From positions 5,828,001 to 5,892,000 of the forward strand of contig NZ_CP050975.2 of the NCBI RefSeq assembly GCF_012273515.2: a DNA stretch of 64,000 nt, read 5' to 3'. This stretch comes from Streptomyces sp. RPA4-2. Its GTDB lineage: Bacteria; Actinomycetota; Actinomycetes; Streptomycetales; Streptomycetaceae. Both the position numbers and the translations under genes were made by a program. Below, in pieces: positions 1 to 9,528 of the stretch (position 1 is its first letter; the number at the start of each line of letters is the position of its first letter). The notes below the pieces were generated by a model, which worked only from the letters and a program-made list of their open reading frames with translations, ran no database searches and was not told where the DNA came from.

Positions 1-516
1 GAGACGATGGAGACGGTCGACGCCCTGAAGGAGAAGTTCCCGCAGCTCATCTCCCCGCCCAGCGACGACATCTGCTACGCCACGCAGAACCGCCAGCTCG
101 CCGTGAAGCAGATGGGCGAGGAGGCGGACCTCGTCATCGTGGTCGGCTCGAAGAACTCCTCCAACTCCGTACGCCTCGTCGAGGTGGCCAAACTCGCGGG
201 CGCACGCGACGCGTACCTCGTGGACTTCGCCGACGAGATCGACGAGGGCTGGCTGGACGGAGTGACGACCGTCGGCGTCACCTCCGGCGCCTCCGTCCCC
301 GAGGTCCTGGTCGAGCAGGTCCTGGAGTGGCTATCCGCCCGTGGCTTCGAGGACGTGGAGATCGTCAAGGCGGCCGAGGAGTCCATCACCTTCTCGCTGC
401 CCAAGGAGCTGCGCCGCGACCTGCGCGCCGAGGCGGCGGCGCTGGTTGACCAGCGGACGAACGCGGTGTCCGGTTCCTCCGCGGCGTCCGCTATTCCCGG
501 TACTTCCGAGAAGTGA
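1..516 (+). CDS. ispH: 4-hydroxy-3-methylbut-2-enyl diphosphate reductase, C-terminal part
   Basis: Partial gene: the window opens in frame (E-T-M-E-T-V) and the first 171 codons seen are the C-terminal half of IspH (LytB), the [4Fe-4S] enzyme that makes IPP and DMAPP in the last step of the MEP isoprenoid pathway. Visible marks are the cluster-binding Cys in DDICYATQ (25th visible residue), the diphosphate-binding GSKNSSNS segment and the GVTSGASVP motif. The last ~30 residues are a Ser/Ala-rich tail usual for Streptomyces. The ATG at 7 is internal, not the start. The next gene, ppgK, begins 29 bases downstream on the same strand. Confidence 0.95.
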   Translation, partial: ETMETVDALKEKFPQLISPPSDDICYATQNRQLAVKQMGEEADLVIVVGSKNSSNSVRLVEVAKLAGARDAYLVDFADEIDEGWLDGVTTVGVTSGASVPEVLVEQVLEWLSARGFEDVEIVKAAEESITFSLPKELRRDLRAEAAALVDQRTNAVSGSSAASAIPGTSEK

Positions 517-545
517 CTGTCAGTCGTACGACGTAACGTAGGGCC

Positions 546-1295
546 ATGCAGATCTTCGGTGTGGACATCGGCGGATCCGGGATCAAGGGCGCCCCTGTGG
601 ACCTGGACCGCGGCGATTTGACGGAGGAGCGCCACAAAGTGCTCACTCCTCATCCGGCGACGCCCGACGCGGTGGCGGACGGTGTGAAGGAGGTCGTCGG
701 GCACTTCGGCTGGACAGGGCCCGTCGGCATCACCTTCCCCGGAGTGGTCGCCGACGGCGCGACCATTCGCACGGCCGCGAATGTCGACAAGGCCTGGATC
801 GACACGGACGCGCGCGCCCTGCTGGGCGACCGGCTCGGCGGCCTCCCGGTGACGGTACTGAACGACGCGGACGCTGCGGGCGTCGCCGAGATGCAGTTCG
901 GTGCCGGCCGCGACCGCCGGGGCACGGTCCTTCTGCTCACCTTCGGCACGGGCATCGGCAGCGCGCTCTTCGTCGACGGTGAGTTGGTCCCGAACACGGA
1001 GCTGGGCCACCTGGAGCTCGGCGGCCACGACGCGGAGAAGCGCGCCTCCACGAAGGCCAAGGAGGACAACGAGCTGACCTGGGAGCACTGGGCGCGCCGG
1101 GTCACGAAGTACCTCGCCCACGTGGAGATGCTCTTCTCCCCCGAGCTGTTCATCATCGGCGGTGGCGTCAGCCGCAAGGCGGACAGGTTCCTGCCGCTGA
1201 TCGAGGGCATCAAGGCGGAGATCGTCCCGGCCCAGCTGCAGAACAACGCGGGGATCGTGGGCGCGGCGATGAGAGCGGCGAAGACGGCGTCGTAG
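546..1295 (+). CDS. ppgK: Polyphosphate-dependent glucokinase (ROK family)
   Basis: Phosphorylates glucose using inorganic polyphosphate or ATP in the cytosol. The 249-residue length is typical of actinobacterial PpgK. Visible features are the N-terminal phosphate-binding [11 protein letters not shown] (residues 5-15), the catalytic Asp in LNDADAAG (Asp107), FGTGIGSAL (about 133-141) and the ROK GHLELGG segment (154-160). The cysteine-rich zinc motif of repressor-type ROK proteins is absent, which fits a kinase. The ATG has a weak GTAGGG element just upstream. Follows ispH closely and could share its transcript. Confidence 0.93.
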   Translation: MQIFGVDIGGSGIKGAPVDLDRGDLTEERHKVLTPHPATPDAVADGVKEVVGHFGWTGPVGITFPGVVADGATIRTAANVDKAWIDTDARALLGDRLGGLPVTVLNDADAAGVAEMQFGAGRDRRGTVLLLTFGTGIGSALFVDGELVPNTELGHLELGGHDAEKRASTKAKEDNELTWEHWARRVTKYLAHVEMLFSPELFIIGGGVSRKADRFLPLIEGIKAEIVPAQLQNNAGIVGAAMRAAKTAS

Positions 1296-1369
1296 GCCCG
1301 GCCTCCGGGACGCGGAAACGCGGGGGCGCGGGTCTTCGGACCGGCCCGCCCGCCCCGCGTCCCGCCGTC

Positions 1370-1981
1370 CTAGCCCAGCTGTCCGGCCGACCTCGACGCG
1401 GGGGTGGTGGCGGGTGCGGCGCCCCTGCGGGACGCGGCGGCCTGACTCCGCCGCCACGCGGCCCGGCGGGTCATCTGCCGTGCCTTCCGCACGGTCGAGA
1501 TGACCCCGGCGACCAGCGTCCCCCCGTACAGCCAGCCCGCTTGCGTGGCCAGGGCGGTGACGAGCCCCATCAGACGGCCGCTGAGGCCGCCGCCCCCGCC
1601 GGCCAGGGGCAGCAGCCCGAACGCGAACGCGATCGGCACGACCACGGGCGCGCTGACCAGGTCCCCGCGCCGTACCCAGAGCGCGGTCAGCGCGCACACG
1701 GGCAGGAACAGCACGCCGTACAGAACCGGCGACGCCCCGAACAGCAACTCGTCGAGACAGGCGAGGACGAACATTGCCGCACCGCAGAACAGTCCGCTGC
1801 CGAGTCCGGTCAGCCGGGGGTTCGGCAGCCGCCGTCCGCTTTGTGCGGGCAGCGGCGCGGGCCGCCGTGCGGGTGGCGCGCCCTTCTGTGGGCCGACGGA
1901 CGCGCTCCGCCCGGCCTGGGCGGGAAGAGGCGCGTCGCGTCGCTGCCGGTACTGAGGGGGGCGCGTCCTGTGTTGCTCCAC
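1370..1981 (-). CDS. DUF6542-type small membrane protein
   Basis: Conserved actinomycete membrane protein of unknown function, 203 residues from a GTG start. A polar, Arg/Pro-rich N-terminus (about 1-55) precedes about four hydrophobic segments: GLFCGAAMFVLACL, VLYGVLFLPVCALTALW, VVVPIAFAFGLLPLA and GLVTALATQAGWLYGGTLVAG. The tail is basic and Ala/Ser-rich. The layout matches the DUF6542 family as I recall it. Upstream of the GTG there is no clear ribosome-binding site, so the start may be leaderless or slightly downstream. Convergent with ppgK and divergent from ychF. Confidence 0.75.
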   Translation of the reverse strand: MEQHRTRPPQYRQRRDAPLPAQAGRSASVGPQKGAPPARRPAPLPAQSGRRLPNPRLTGLGSGLFCGAAMFVLACLDELLFGASPVLYGVLFLPVCALTALWVRRGDLVSAPVVVPIAFAFGLLPLAGGGGGLSGRLMGLVTALATQAGWLYGGTLVAGVISTVRKARQMTRRAAWRRSQAAASRRGAAPATTPASRSAGQLG

Positions 1982-2156
1982 TGGACCAACTTAGGTCGGT
2001 TTATGTGCGGAACAGCTCCTCAGACACGCCGATGAGCGGACCTTGGCCATGCGTTCGACAGGTCGCCGGTACGGGAGCGCGCACGCCGTAGACTGGTGGA
2101 TCGGCCCGAGCAGTCCAAGGGCCCTTCGCCCATCCTCACGTACGGGAAGTCGCAAC

Positions 2157-3245
<1,089 letters not shown>

Positions 3246-3293
3246 CCACCGCGTTACCGCAGTGCCACTGGTCCAGCAAATCCGCTGGTCGAA

Positions 3294-3321
3294 GGGGTCC
3301 GACTCCTGAGAGTCGGGCCCC
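3294..3321 (+). terminator. Hairpin terminator after ychF
   Basis: A 12-bp stem (3294-3305 with 3310-3321, one G-U pair) closes a 4-base CTGA loop about 50 bases after the ychF stop. There is no T-run, as is common for Streptomyces terminators. Confidence 0.6.
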
Positions 3322-3470
3322 GACAGAGTATGGGCTCGCAGAAGAACGACATGCAGGCGAGTGGCGCGCTGATCTGCAAGGTCAAGTCCCGAACCCCGCC
3401 TGTGTGGGCTGAAACGGCTAGTGCCGCGGCGACGTCCCGTGGCTCGTTCATCCAGTACGTGTGGCACCAG

Positions 3471-3496
3471 CAGTGGTACGTTATTAGGTACCACTG
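3471..3496. promoter_or_regulatory. Palindromic operator of the yefM-yoeB module
   Basis: Perfect 9-bp inverted repeat, CAGTGGTAC at 3471-3479 and GTACCACTG at 3488-3496, around an AT-rich 8-base centre (GTTATTAG). It sits 18 bases before the antitoxin GTG. YefM/Phd antitoxins autoregulate by binding palindromes over their own promoter, so this is the likely operator; the AT-rich centre may also hold the -10 region. Confidence 0.65.
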
Positions 3497-3514
3497 GGTG
3501 GAAGGTGTCAGGTC

Positions 3515-3796
3515 GTGTCGATAACTGCGAGCGAAGCCCGCAAGGAGCTCTTCCCGCTGATCAAGAAGGTCAACGAGAACCACGAGGCCATCGAGATCGT
3601 CTCGAAGCACGGCAACGCCGTGCTCGTCTCGGCCGAGGACTACGCGGCGCTGCGCGAGGGCTCGTATCTGCTGCGCTCTCCGGCGAACGCCCGTCGGCTG
3701 CTCAAGGCGTACGAGAATGCGCTGGGCCACATCAACGTGTCGGAGCGCGAGCTGATCGATCCGGATTCGGCGGACGCAGGTGCGGGTACCGCGTGA
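3515..3796 (+). CDS. yefM: YefM/Phd-family antitoxin
   Basis: Antitoxin of a type II module, 93 residues. The N-terminal half ([20 protein letters not shown], then [18 protein letters not shown]) is the Phd/YefM DNA-binding fold. The C-terminal half ([18 protein letters not shown] and the acidic tail) is the part that wraps and neutralises the toxin. The GTG start has GGAAGG at 3500-3505. The stop overlaps the toxin start (GTGA), so the two are translationally coupled with antitoxin first, as usual. Transcription is probably repressed by the YefM-YoeB complex at the palindrome just upstream. Confidence 0.93.
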   Translation: MSITASEARKELFPLIKKVNENHEAIEIVSKHGNAVLVSAEDYAALREGSYLLRSPANARRLLKAYENALGHINVSERELIDPDSADAGAGTA

Positions 3797-4047
3797 GGCT
3801 CGTCTTCGAGGATCAGGGCTGGGAGGACTACACGTCCTGGCTCAAGAACGACCGCAAGATGCTCGCCCGGATCAACAAGCTCATCGAGGACGTCAGGCGT
3901 GACCCCTTCTCAGGGATCGGCAAGCCCGAACCTCTGAAGTACCACCTGCCGGGGGCGTGGTCGCGGCGGATCGACGACGAGCACCGCCTCGTCTACCTGG
4001 TGACCGACAAGGAGATTGTCATCCTCGCGGCTCGGTACCACTACTGA
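3793..4047 (+). CDS. yoeB: YoeB-family mRNA interferase toxin
   Basis: Ribosome-dependent endoribonuclease of the RelE superfamily. At 84 residues from the overlapping GTG it has exactly the length I recall for E. coli YoeB. The active-site set of that enzyme is preserved at the same positions: Glu46 (GKPEPLK), Arg65 (DEHRLVY), His83 and the C-terminal Tyr84 (RYHY). The conserved [13 protein letters not shown] core is intact, so the toxin looks functional. Its last 29 bases overlap, on the opposite strand, the extended tail of the neighbouring PLP enzyme gene. Confidence 0.94.
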   Translation: MRLVFEDQGWEDYTSWLKNDRKMLARINKLIEDVRRDPFSGIGKPEPLKYHLPGAWSRRIDDEHRLVYLVTDKEIVILAARYHY

Positions 4048-5422
4048 CGGCCCGTGCAGGGACGGTGCTGGGAGAGACCCCTGCGGAACGCCGCTTCCGC
4101 AGCGAGCAGCTCTGCACTCGACGTTCCGCCGGCTTCCGTGGCGTCGCTATGTGTTGCTGACAAACAGACAGGTCAGGCGGCCGCGTTCTGGGTGGTGGAC
4201 GCGGCATGGGCTTGACCGCATGTCGGTTTCCGGCAGGCGCGGGTGGGTGCCTGGTTCGGTGCTGCGCGCTCGGGGAGGCCGGAGCTACGGGAGCGCCAAC
4301 GCCGGAGGTGGCCCTACCCCCGGCCAGCCCCGTCTTCGCCCCCGCCCCGCACAGCGGTACCACCGCCGTCCGTGTCCCGAGGACGCCCTCCCGTACGGCC
4401 GCCCAGCACGCCACGCCCGTCGACTCGACGTAGAGGCCCTGCGACGCCAGGTCCCGCTGGGCGTGCCGGATCTGGTCCTCCGTCACCGTCAGGAAGGCGC
4501 CACCGGAGTCACGGACCGCGCGCAGGATCTGGCGGGCCCGCGGCGGCCGGGGTACGGCGATGCCCTCGGCGAAGGTGGGGGCCGTCGGGGTGGCGTCCAG
4601 GAGGTCGTCCGCGCCCTCCTCCCAGGCGCGCGCCAGCGGTGCCACGGCGGCGGCCTGGACCGCGTACAGCGCGGGCCGCCGGTCGATGAGACCCGCCCCG
4701 TGCAGCTCGGCGACGGCGAGGGCGGCGCCGAGGAGCAGCGTCCCGTTGCCGACCGGGACGACGAGGACGTCGGGGAGGCGTCCGCCGAGGTCCTCCCAGA
4801 GCTCGTGCACGTATGTCTTCGTGCCGTGCAGGAAGTACGGGTTGAAGACGTGCGAGGCGTAGAAGGTGCCGGGCTCGTCCGCCGCATCGCGCGCCGCCTG
4901 CGCCGTCGTCTCCCGGTCCCCGTCCACGAGACGCACCTGTGCGCCGTGCGCCCCGATCTGCTCCAGCTTCTTCGGCGACGTTCCTTCGGGGACGTACACC
5001 GTGCAGGGCAGCGCGGCCCGCGCGCAGTAGGCCGCGATCGCCGTCCCCGCGTTGCCGCTGCTGTCCGCGAGCACCCGCCGGGGCCCCAGCCGCAGTGCCA
5101 GTTCGGCGAGCAGGACGGCGCCGCGGTCCTTGAACGACAGCGTCGGCATCAGGAAGTCCAGCTTGGCCGAGACGGCGCCCTCGCGCAGGGTCACCAGGGG
5201 AGTGCGGCCCTCGCCCAGACTGACCGTGGGCGCGGACAGCGGCAGGCACTCCGCGTACCGCCACAGCGAGTTCACGCGCCCGGTCAGGGACTTGAGCGAC
5301 GCGGGGGTGGGCGCGAAGTCCAGGTCGAGCGGGCCGCGGCAGACCGGGCAGCACCAGTCGAGCGAGCCGCCGGGGACGCGCGTACCGTCCGCCGGGCAGA
5401 AGCAATCCGGCAAAGCTGTCAT
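4019..5422 (-). CDS. Threonine-synthase-like PLP enzyme with an abnormal C-terminal extension
   Basis: Fold-type II PLP-dependent lyase related to threonine synthase. A zinc-ribbon-like start (C-x-C ... CPVC, residues 7-30) leads to the PLP lysine in LSFKDRG, the substrate loop SSGNAGTA and the phosphate-binding PVGNGTLLL. The catalytic domain ends at [12 protein letters not shown] (about residue 370). The next ~100 residues are low-complexity (Pro, Arg, Ala, Thr) and run into the yoeB 3' end. One extra base in the C5 run at 4317-4321 would bring the TAG at 4314-4316 into frame right after LAGG, so the extension is probably a 1-bp deletion artefact or mutation. Exact substrate unknown. Confidence 0.8.
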   Translation of the reverse strand: MTALPDCFCPADGTRVPGGSLDWCCPVCRGPLDLDFAPTPASLKSLTGRVNSLWRYAECLPLSAPTVSLGEGRTPLVTLREGAVSAKLDFLMPTLSFKDRGAVLLAELALRLGPRRVLADSSGNAGTAIAAYCARAALPCTVYVPEGTSPKKLEQIGAHGAQVRLVDGDRETTAQAARDAADEPGTFYASHVFNPYFLHGTKTYVHELWEDLGGRLPDVLVVPVGNGTLLLGAALAVAELHGAGLIDRRPALYAVQAAAVAPLARAWEEGADDLLDATPTAPTFAEGIAVPRPPRARQILRAVRDSGGAFLTVTEDQIRHAQRDLASQGLYVESTGVACWAAVREGVLGTRTAVVPLCGAGAKTGLAGGRATSGVGAPVAPASPSAQHRTRHPPAPAGNRHAVKPMPRPPPRTRPPDLSVCQQHIATPRKPAERRVQSCSLRKRRSAGVSPSTVPARAVSSGTEPRG

Positions 5423-5706
5423 GAGCGCAGGTTATGCGTGCACGACGGCCGGTCGCGGCAGGGCTCTCGCACCGCTTCCGGGGACGCCCGGATCGTCGTG
5501 TTCGTGATCGGCATTCCGCCATCGCCCCCGCCCCGCTTACGATGCGCCCAGCCGTACGTCAGTCATCTGTTCCTCGGACGCCAGTGCTGCGGCGGCTCAG
5601 TTTTTCACTGTCAGCGGTTTTTCACGCCGTTTCCCGCGTCGGCTCTGCACGACTTCCCCCGCGTCGGCAGCGCACGACCTCGTCCGGACAAGGAGCAACG
5701 CAACTC

Positions 5707-6894
5707 GTGGCCATACCCCCGCCGCCCGGCCCCCATCAGCCCGAGGGCCCGTATCCACCGCCGGGCCAGGGGCCGTACCCGCCTCCTTACCCGCAGGGCC
5801 CGTACCAGACCTGGGGCCAGGGCTACTCCCCGTACAACCGCCCCGCGCCCTTCAACGGGCTCGCGATCTCCGCCCTCGTGCTCGGCATCCTCTGCTTCCT
5901 TCCGGCCGTCGGACTCGTGCTCGGGATCGTCGCCCTCGTGCAGATCAGGAAGCGGGGCGAGCGGGGCACGGCGATGGCGGTGACCGGCATGGTGATGTCC
6001 ACGCTCGGCATCGCGGTGTTCGTGCTCGCCCTCGCCACCGGCGGCCCGCGCGAGTTCTGGGACGGCTTCAAGGAAGGCGCGGGCACCTCGACGGGCAGCG
6101 CCTTCTCGCTCAGGAAGGGCGACTGCTTCGACGCGCCGGGCGGCTCCCTGGAAGGAACGGCGTACGACGTCGACAAGGTGCCGTGCGCCGGACGGCACGA
6201 CGCCGAGGTGTTCGCGGACTTCAGGATGAGCGGCGGGAACTACCCCGGCGACAGCGGGGTCGTCGACGCCGCCGACACCAGGTGCTACGCGCTCCGGGCT
6301 TCGTACGCGATGGACGCCTGGGCCGTCCCGGACGACGTCGACGTGTACTACTTCACGCCCACCCGGGAGAGCTGGAGCGGTGGCGACCGCGCGGTCACCT
6401 GCATGTTCGGGAACACGGACGGCAAGAGCGGGCTGACGGGATCGCTGCGCAGGGACGCCCTGACGCTGAACGCCGATCAGACGGCGTATCTGCGGGCCGC
6501 GGACGTGCTCAACCAGGCGATGGACACGGCACCGGACAAGGCGTACGTCGAGGACGACCTGCCGGGTCACAAGGCCTGGGCGGTCAGGGTCTCCGGCGCG
6601 CTCGACGAGCAGGCGCGCCTGCTGCGCGGCCATGGCTGGTCGCCCGCCGCCGGGAAGCCCGTCGCGGCCCTCGTCGAGGACATCGAGGCGTCGCGCAAGG
6701 AGTGGACGAAGGCGGCCGCCGCCCCCGACGCGGACACCTTCTACGCCCACTACGAGAAGGGCCTGAAGCTCATCGAACCGAGTAGGACGGTCACGGCACG
6801 CAAGGTTCTGGGTCTGGCCACCACTCCGCCCTCGGACGGTACGAACGGGGGCGGACAGGGCGACGAGCCGGGCGGCAGCGGCGCCGAGGTGTGA
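5707..6894 (+). CDS. DUF4190/septum-formation-domain membrane protein
   Basis: 395-residue membrane protein. A Pro/Gly/Tyr-rich cytoplasmic N-terminus (about 1-55) precedes two membrane segments (AISALVLGILCFLPAVGLVLGIVALVQI and AMAVTGMVMSTLGIAVFVLALATGG; DUF4190). An extracellular domain follows that begins FSLRKGDCFDAPGGS and contains VPCAGRHDAEVFADF, the signature of the actinobacterial septum-formation domain. Two further Cys (TRCYALR, VTCMFGN) suggest disulfides. The tail is a Gly/Asp linker. The frame is open from 5434, but the GTG at 5707 is chosen for its AAGGAG at 5690-5695. A role in septation or envelope is family inference only. Confidence 0.75.
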   Translation: MAIPPPPGPHQPEGPYPPPGQGPYPPPYPQGPYQTWGQGYSPYNRPAPFNGLAISALVLGILCFLPAVGLVLGIVALVQIRKRGERGTAMAVTGMVMSTLGIAVFVLALATGGPREFWDGFKEGAGTSTGSAFSLRKGDCFDAPGGSLEGTAYDVDKVPCAGRHDAEVFADFRMSGGNYPGDSGVVDAADTRCYALRASYAMDAWAVPDDVDVYYFTPTRESWSGGDRAVTCMFGNTDGKSGLTGSLRRDALTLNADQTAYLRAADVLNQAMDTAPDKAYVEDDLPGHKAWAVRVSGALDEQARLLRGHGWSPAAGKPVAALVEDIEASRKEWTKAAAAPDADTFYAHYEKGLKLIEPSRTVTARKVLGLATTPPSDGTNGGGQGDEPGGSGAEV

Positions 6895-6997
6895 CACGGG
6901 CTACAGCGGGGAGAAAGTGCCTGGGCAAAGCCCTCGGCAGTCACAAGTAATCACATCGAGTGATTCTCTGGCCTTCGCTTGCATGGCACAACCCACG

Positions 6998-7025
6998 GTT
7001 GCCAGGCTGTTGCTGTCTGTACAAT
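6998..7025 (+). promoter_or_regulatory. Candidate promoter of the GntR regulator gene
   Basis: GTTGCC (6998-7003) and TACAAT (7020-7025) are separated by 16 bases, a fair sigma-70-like pair in a local AT-rich patch. Transcription would begin about 10 bases before the GTG at 7042, giving a very short leader that holds GGGAG (7031-7035). No experimental support. Confidence 0.4.
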
Positions 7026-7041
7026 CTGATGGGAGCGGCCA

Positions 7042-7794
7042 GTGACTTTCGGTGAGCAGCCGGCGTACCTGCGCGTCGCGGGTGATCTCCGCAAGAAGAT
7101 CGTCGACGGTTCACTGCCACCACACACCCGCCTCCCGTCACAGGCCAGGATCCGCGAGGAGTACGGGGTCTCGGACACGGTCGCGCTGGAGGCGCGCAAG
7201 GTGCTGATGGCGGAGGGCCTGGTCGAGGGGCGCTCGGGTTCGGGGACGTACGTGCGGGAGCGGCCGGTGCCGCGCCGGGTCTCCCGGTCCGGGTACCGGC
7301 CGGACAGCGGCGCCACCCCGTTCCGGCAGGAGCAGGCCGACCTGACCGTGCGCGGCACCTGGGAGTCGCGCAGCGAGCAGGCCGAGGCGAGCGGGGCGAT
7401 CGCGGAGCGGCTCTCGGTCCGGCCCGGCGACCGCGTGATGTGCACGAAGTACGTGTTCCGGGACGCGGGCGAGGTCATGATGCTCTCCACGTCCTGGGAG
7501 CCCCTCGCCGTCACGGGCCGTACGCCGGTGATGCTTCCCGAGGAGGGCCCGCTCGGCGGCATGGGTGTCGTGGAGCGGATGGCCGCCATCGACGTGATCG
7601 TGGACAACGTCACGGAGGAAGTGGGCGCCCGCCCGGGTCTCGCCGAGGAACTCCTCGCGCTGGGCGGAGTTCCCGGCCACGTGGTCGTCGTCATCCAGCG
7701 CACGTACTTCGCCTCGGGGCGTCCGGTCGAGACGGCCGACATCGTCGTGCCGGCGGACCGTTATCGCGTCGCGTACCACCTGCCGGTGAAGTAG
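7042..7794 (+). CDS. GntR family transcriptional regulator (HutC/UTRA type)
   Basis: 250-residue one-component repressor. The N-terminal winged helix (YLRVAGDLRKKIVDGSLPPHTRLPSQARIREEYGVSD, split here only by reading) has the GntR helix-turn-helix at about residues 28-60. After an Arg-rich linker, the C-terminal UTRA effector domain (about 95-245) ends VETADIVVPADRYRVAYHLPV, typical of HutC-subfamily regulators. GTG start with GGGAG upstream. It stands alone on the plus strand with no obvious target operon next to it, so the ligand cannot be inferred. A (CCGCAG)6 repeat follows its stop directly. Confidence 0.9.
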   Translation: MTFGEQPAYLRVAGDLRKKIVDGSLPPHTRLPSQARIREEYGVSDTVALEARKVLMAEGLVEGRSGSGTYVRERPVPRRVSRSGYRPDSGATPFRQEQADLTVRGTWESRSEQAEASGAIAERLSVRPGDRVMCTKYVFRDAGEVMMLSTSWEPLAVTGRTPVMLPEEGPLGGMGVVERMAAIDVIVDNVTEEVGARPGLAEELLALGGVPGHVVVVIQRTYFASGRPVETADIVVPADRYRVAYHLPVK

Positions 7795-7830
7795 CCGCAG
7801 CCGCAGCCGCAGCCGCAGCCGCAGCCGCAG
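7795..7830. repeat. Perfect (CCGCAG)6 tandem repeat
   Basis: Six exact hexamer copies begin at the base after the TAG of the GntR gene, followed by a seventh degenerate unit CCGCGG. Six is a multiple of three, so length changes would not shift a frame, but nothing is translated through it in the plus direction. Confidence 0.95.
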
Positions 7831-8147
7831 CCGCGGCCTGCGCCGCCCCCGCCCACTGCGTGGTCACGTCCGTCGCCAAGTGGCCCTCGTGCGCCGCCGG
7901 TTGGAATCTGGCCTTTCTCAAATGCCGTGCCGGGGGCGGCGTTCGCGCTGCCTGACGGGCGCACGGAGGGCGGTCGACGGCGCACGCGCAGGCACGCGCC
8001 CCCTCTGTACTGGCCGGTTGCGTACCTCTTTGTGAAAAGCCGTATTCGCTGCGTGAAGGTTAGGCGTAGGCTCGGGCATATGCGGAGTGCGGTTTCGTTC
8101 GAGTGCGGGTTACGGCGCCGGCCGGGGGCGGGAAGTGGAGGGGCTCG
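7831..8147. other. Intergenic region before the SPOR-like gene
   Basis: No credible gene. GC-rich for the first half, then an AT-richer patch (about 8025-8055). TAGGCT at 8067-8072 could be a -10 element for the gene at 8148, with only a poor -35 (TTCGCT, 8045-8050). Confidence 0.4.
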
Positions 8148-8330
8148 ATGAACGACAGCACGATCACTCTTCCCTGGCTCGTCATACGGCAGGACGACAA
8201 CGGCAACCGCTATCGCGTCGGCAGGTACGCGACCCGGGCCGAGGCCCAGAAGATCGCGGACAGCCTCGATGACCGCGGGCACAAGCAGCTCTACTGGGTC
8301 GAGCGGATCGGGCAGAACGGGAGCAGGTGA
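8148..8330 (+). CDS. Small SPOR-like protein
   Basis: 60-residue soluble protein: a short N-terminus, then LPWLVIRQDDNGNRYRVGRY and ATRAEAQKIADSLDDRG, the beta-alpha pattern of half a SPOR repeat. Many Streptomyces carry such a tiny protein annotated as SPOR-domain. The ATG is fixed by a strong GGAGGGG at 8138-8144; the longer frame from 8103 lacks one. No signal peptide, so peptidoglycan binding is doubtful and the function is unknown. Confidence 0.75.
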   Translation: MNDSTITLPWLVIRQDDNGNRYRVGRYATRAEAQKIADSLDDRGHKQLYWVERIGQNGSR

Positions 8331-8394
8331 CGGCCCGTCCCGGCGGTGAACCACACCGCCCGGGGCCGGTGTGCCCTGTCGTAGGCTCCGGCGC

Positions 8395-8910
8395 ATGGAC
8401 GAAACGATCGTGGTCGTGGGCGGTGCCCTGCTGAGCGACGGACGCCTCCTCGCCGCGCGCCGCAGCGCGCCGCCCGAGCTGGCGGGACGCTGGGAACTGC
8501 CCGGCGGCAAAGTCGAAGCGGGCGAGGCTCCCGAGGCCGCGCTCGTACGCGAACTGCGCGAGGAACTCGGTGTCGTGACCGAGGCCGTGGAGCGCGTCCC
8601 GGGGGAGTGGCCCCTTCGGGCGCCGTACGTGCTCCGCGTGTGGACCGCGCGGCTGCTTCCCGGCTCGGACGACCCCGAGCCCCTGGAGGATCACGACGAA
8701 CTGCGCTGGCTGACCCCGGACGAGATCTGGGACGTGGACTGGCTGGACCAGGACGTCCCCGCGGTGCGGGCCACGCTGCCCCACTGGGCCACCGGCACCG
8801 GCACCGGCACCGGCACCGAAGCCGAAACCGGCACCGGCACCGCCACCGAAGCCGAAACCGCCTCCGCCTCCGCATCCGCCGACGGTCACCGCGGCGAGCG
8901 CCGGCCGTAG
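8395..8910 (+). CDS. Nudix hydrolase (MutT-like) with a simple-repeat tail
   Basis: 171 residues from the ATG at 8395; a GTG at 8371 is an alternative. The Nudix box is complete: [20 protein letters not shown] followed by ELGV (about residues 34-57), with all metal-binding Glu. The compact size and [10 protein letters not shown] spacing suggest a MutT-type (d)NTP pyrophosphohydrolase that cleans oxidised nucleotides; the substrate is inferred. After residue ~132 the protein becomes a Thr-Gly and Glu-Ala-Glu-Thr repeat tail encoded by ACCGGC tandem units (8791-8880), which is not part of the fold. Confidence 0.88.
   Translation: MDETIVVVGGALLSDGRLLAARRSAPPELAGRWELPGGKVEAGEAPEAALVRELREELGVVTEAVERVPGEWPLRAPYVLRVWTARLLPGSDDPEPLEDHDELRWLTPDEIWDVDWLDQDVPAVRATLPHWATGTGTGTGTEAETGTGTATEAETASASASADGHRGERRP
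8791..8880. repeat. ACCGGC/ACCGAAGCCGAA coding repeat
   Basis: Two copies of a block made of several ACCGGC hexamers followed by ACCGAAGCCGAA, then Ala-Ser codons. All units are multiples of 3, so the Nudix frame is kept. Encodes [10 protein letters not shown] and a variant copy. Confidence 0.9.
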
Positions 8911-9054
8911 ACCCTCGCCGCCGGTACCCCGCGTCCGCCGCTGTATGGCGTGAGTGAGGGGGCGTGGGGAGGCAGGGCGTGCGAGCCGCCTTGATCGGTT
9001 GGGGTTCCGTACGCCGTTTGTGCCACAGTGCTCCTGCCCGCACGGTAAGCCGCC

Positions 9055-9528
9055 GTGGATATCGGGTATGTGCCCATTAACCCCACGAAACCGGACATGC
9101 GTGGGTTCCTGTCCTGGGAAGTGATCGGCGTGATCGACACCGTAGGCGACTGCGCCGAGTGGACCTTTCCCGCGGAGCCGGGTGCCGTCCGCACGGCCCG
9201 CGCGGTCGTTCGCGGCCAGCTGCGCACGTGGGAGCTGGACGTCCTCGGTGACGTGACCGCGCTCCTGGTCAGCGAGCTGGTGACCAACTCCCTGCGGTAT
9301 GCCACCGGCCCCATCGGTGTTCGCCTCGTCAGACCCGCGGGTGTGCCGGACGCCCTTCTGGTGGAGGTGTCCGACCCGCTGCCCGACCCGCCCCGTGAGC
9401 GGGCCGCGGGCGCCGACGACGAGAGCGGGCGGGGTCTGCAACTGGTGGCCGGTTCCTCCCGTCGCTGGGGCACCCGCCCGGGGGACACCGGTAAGACGGT
9501 CTGGTTCGAGCTCGCGGTCCCCGGGTGA
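9055..9528 (+). CDS. RsbW-like ATP-binding protein (anti-sigma factor kinase family)
   Basis: 157 residues, a single GHKL/HATPase_c_2 domain. The N box is LLVSELVTNSLRYA (about residues 67-80), the G1 box VEVSDPLPD and the G2 box GRGLQLV. Streptomyces has many such small ATPases; characterised ones phosphorylate anti-sigma antagonists or bind sigma factors. The GTG at 9055 is used, with an ATG near residue 15 as an alternative. Its C-terminal motifs closely match those of the HATPase domain at the end of the phosphatase encoded 419 bases downstream, suggesting a related partner-switching role. Confidence 0.8.
   Translation: MDIGYVPINPTKPDMRGFLSWEVIGVIDTVGDCAEWTFPAEPGAVRTARAVVRGQLRTWELDVLGDVTALLVSELVTNSLRYATGPIGVRLVRPAGVPDALLVEVSDPLPDPPRERAAGADDESGRGLQLVAGSSRRWGTRPGDTGKTVWFELAVPG

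Noticed and set aside
4019..4313. Fusion of the PLP enzyme to a new C-terminal domain
   Set aside because: The extra ~100 residues are unstructured Pro/Arg/Ala sequence, and a one-base change restores a natural stop, so a domain fusion is unlikely.
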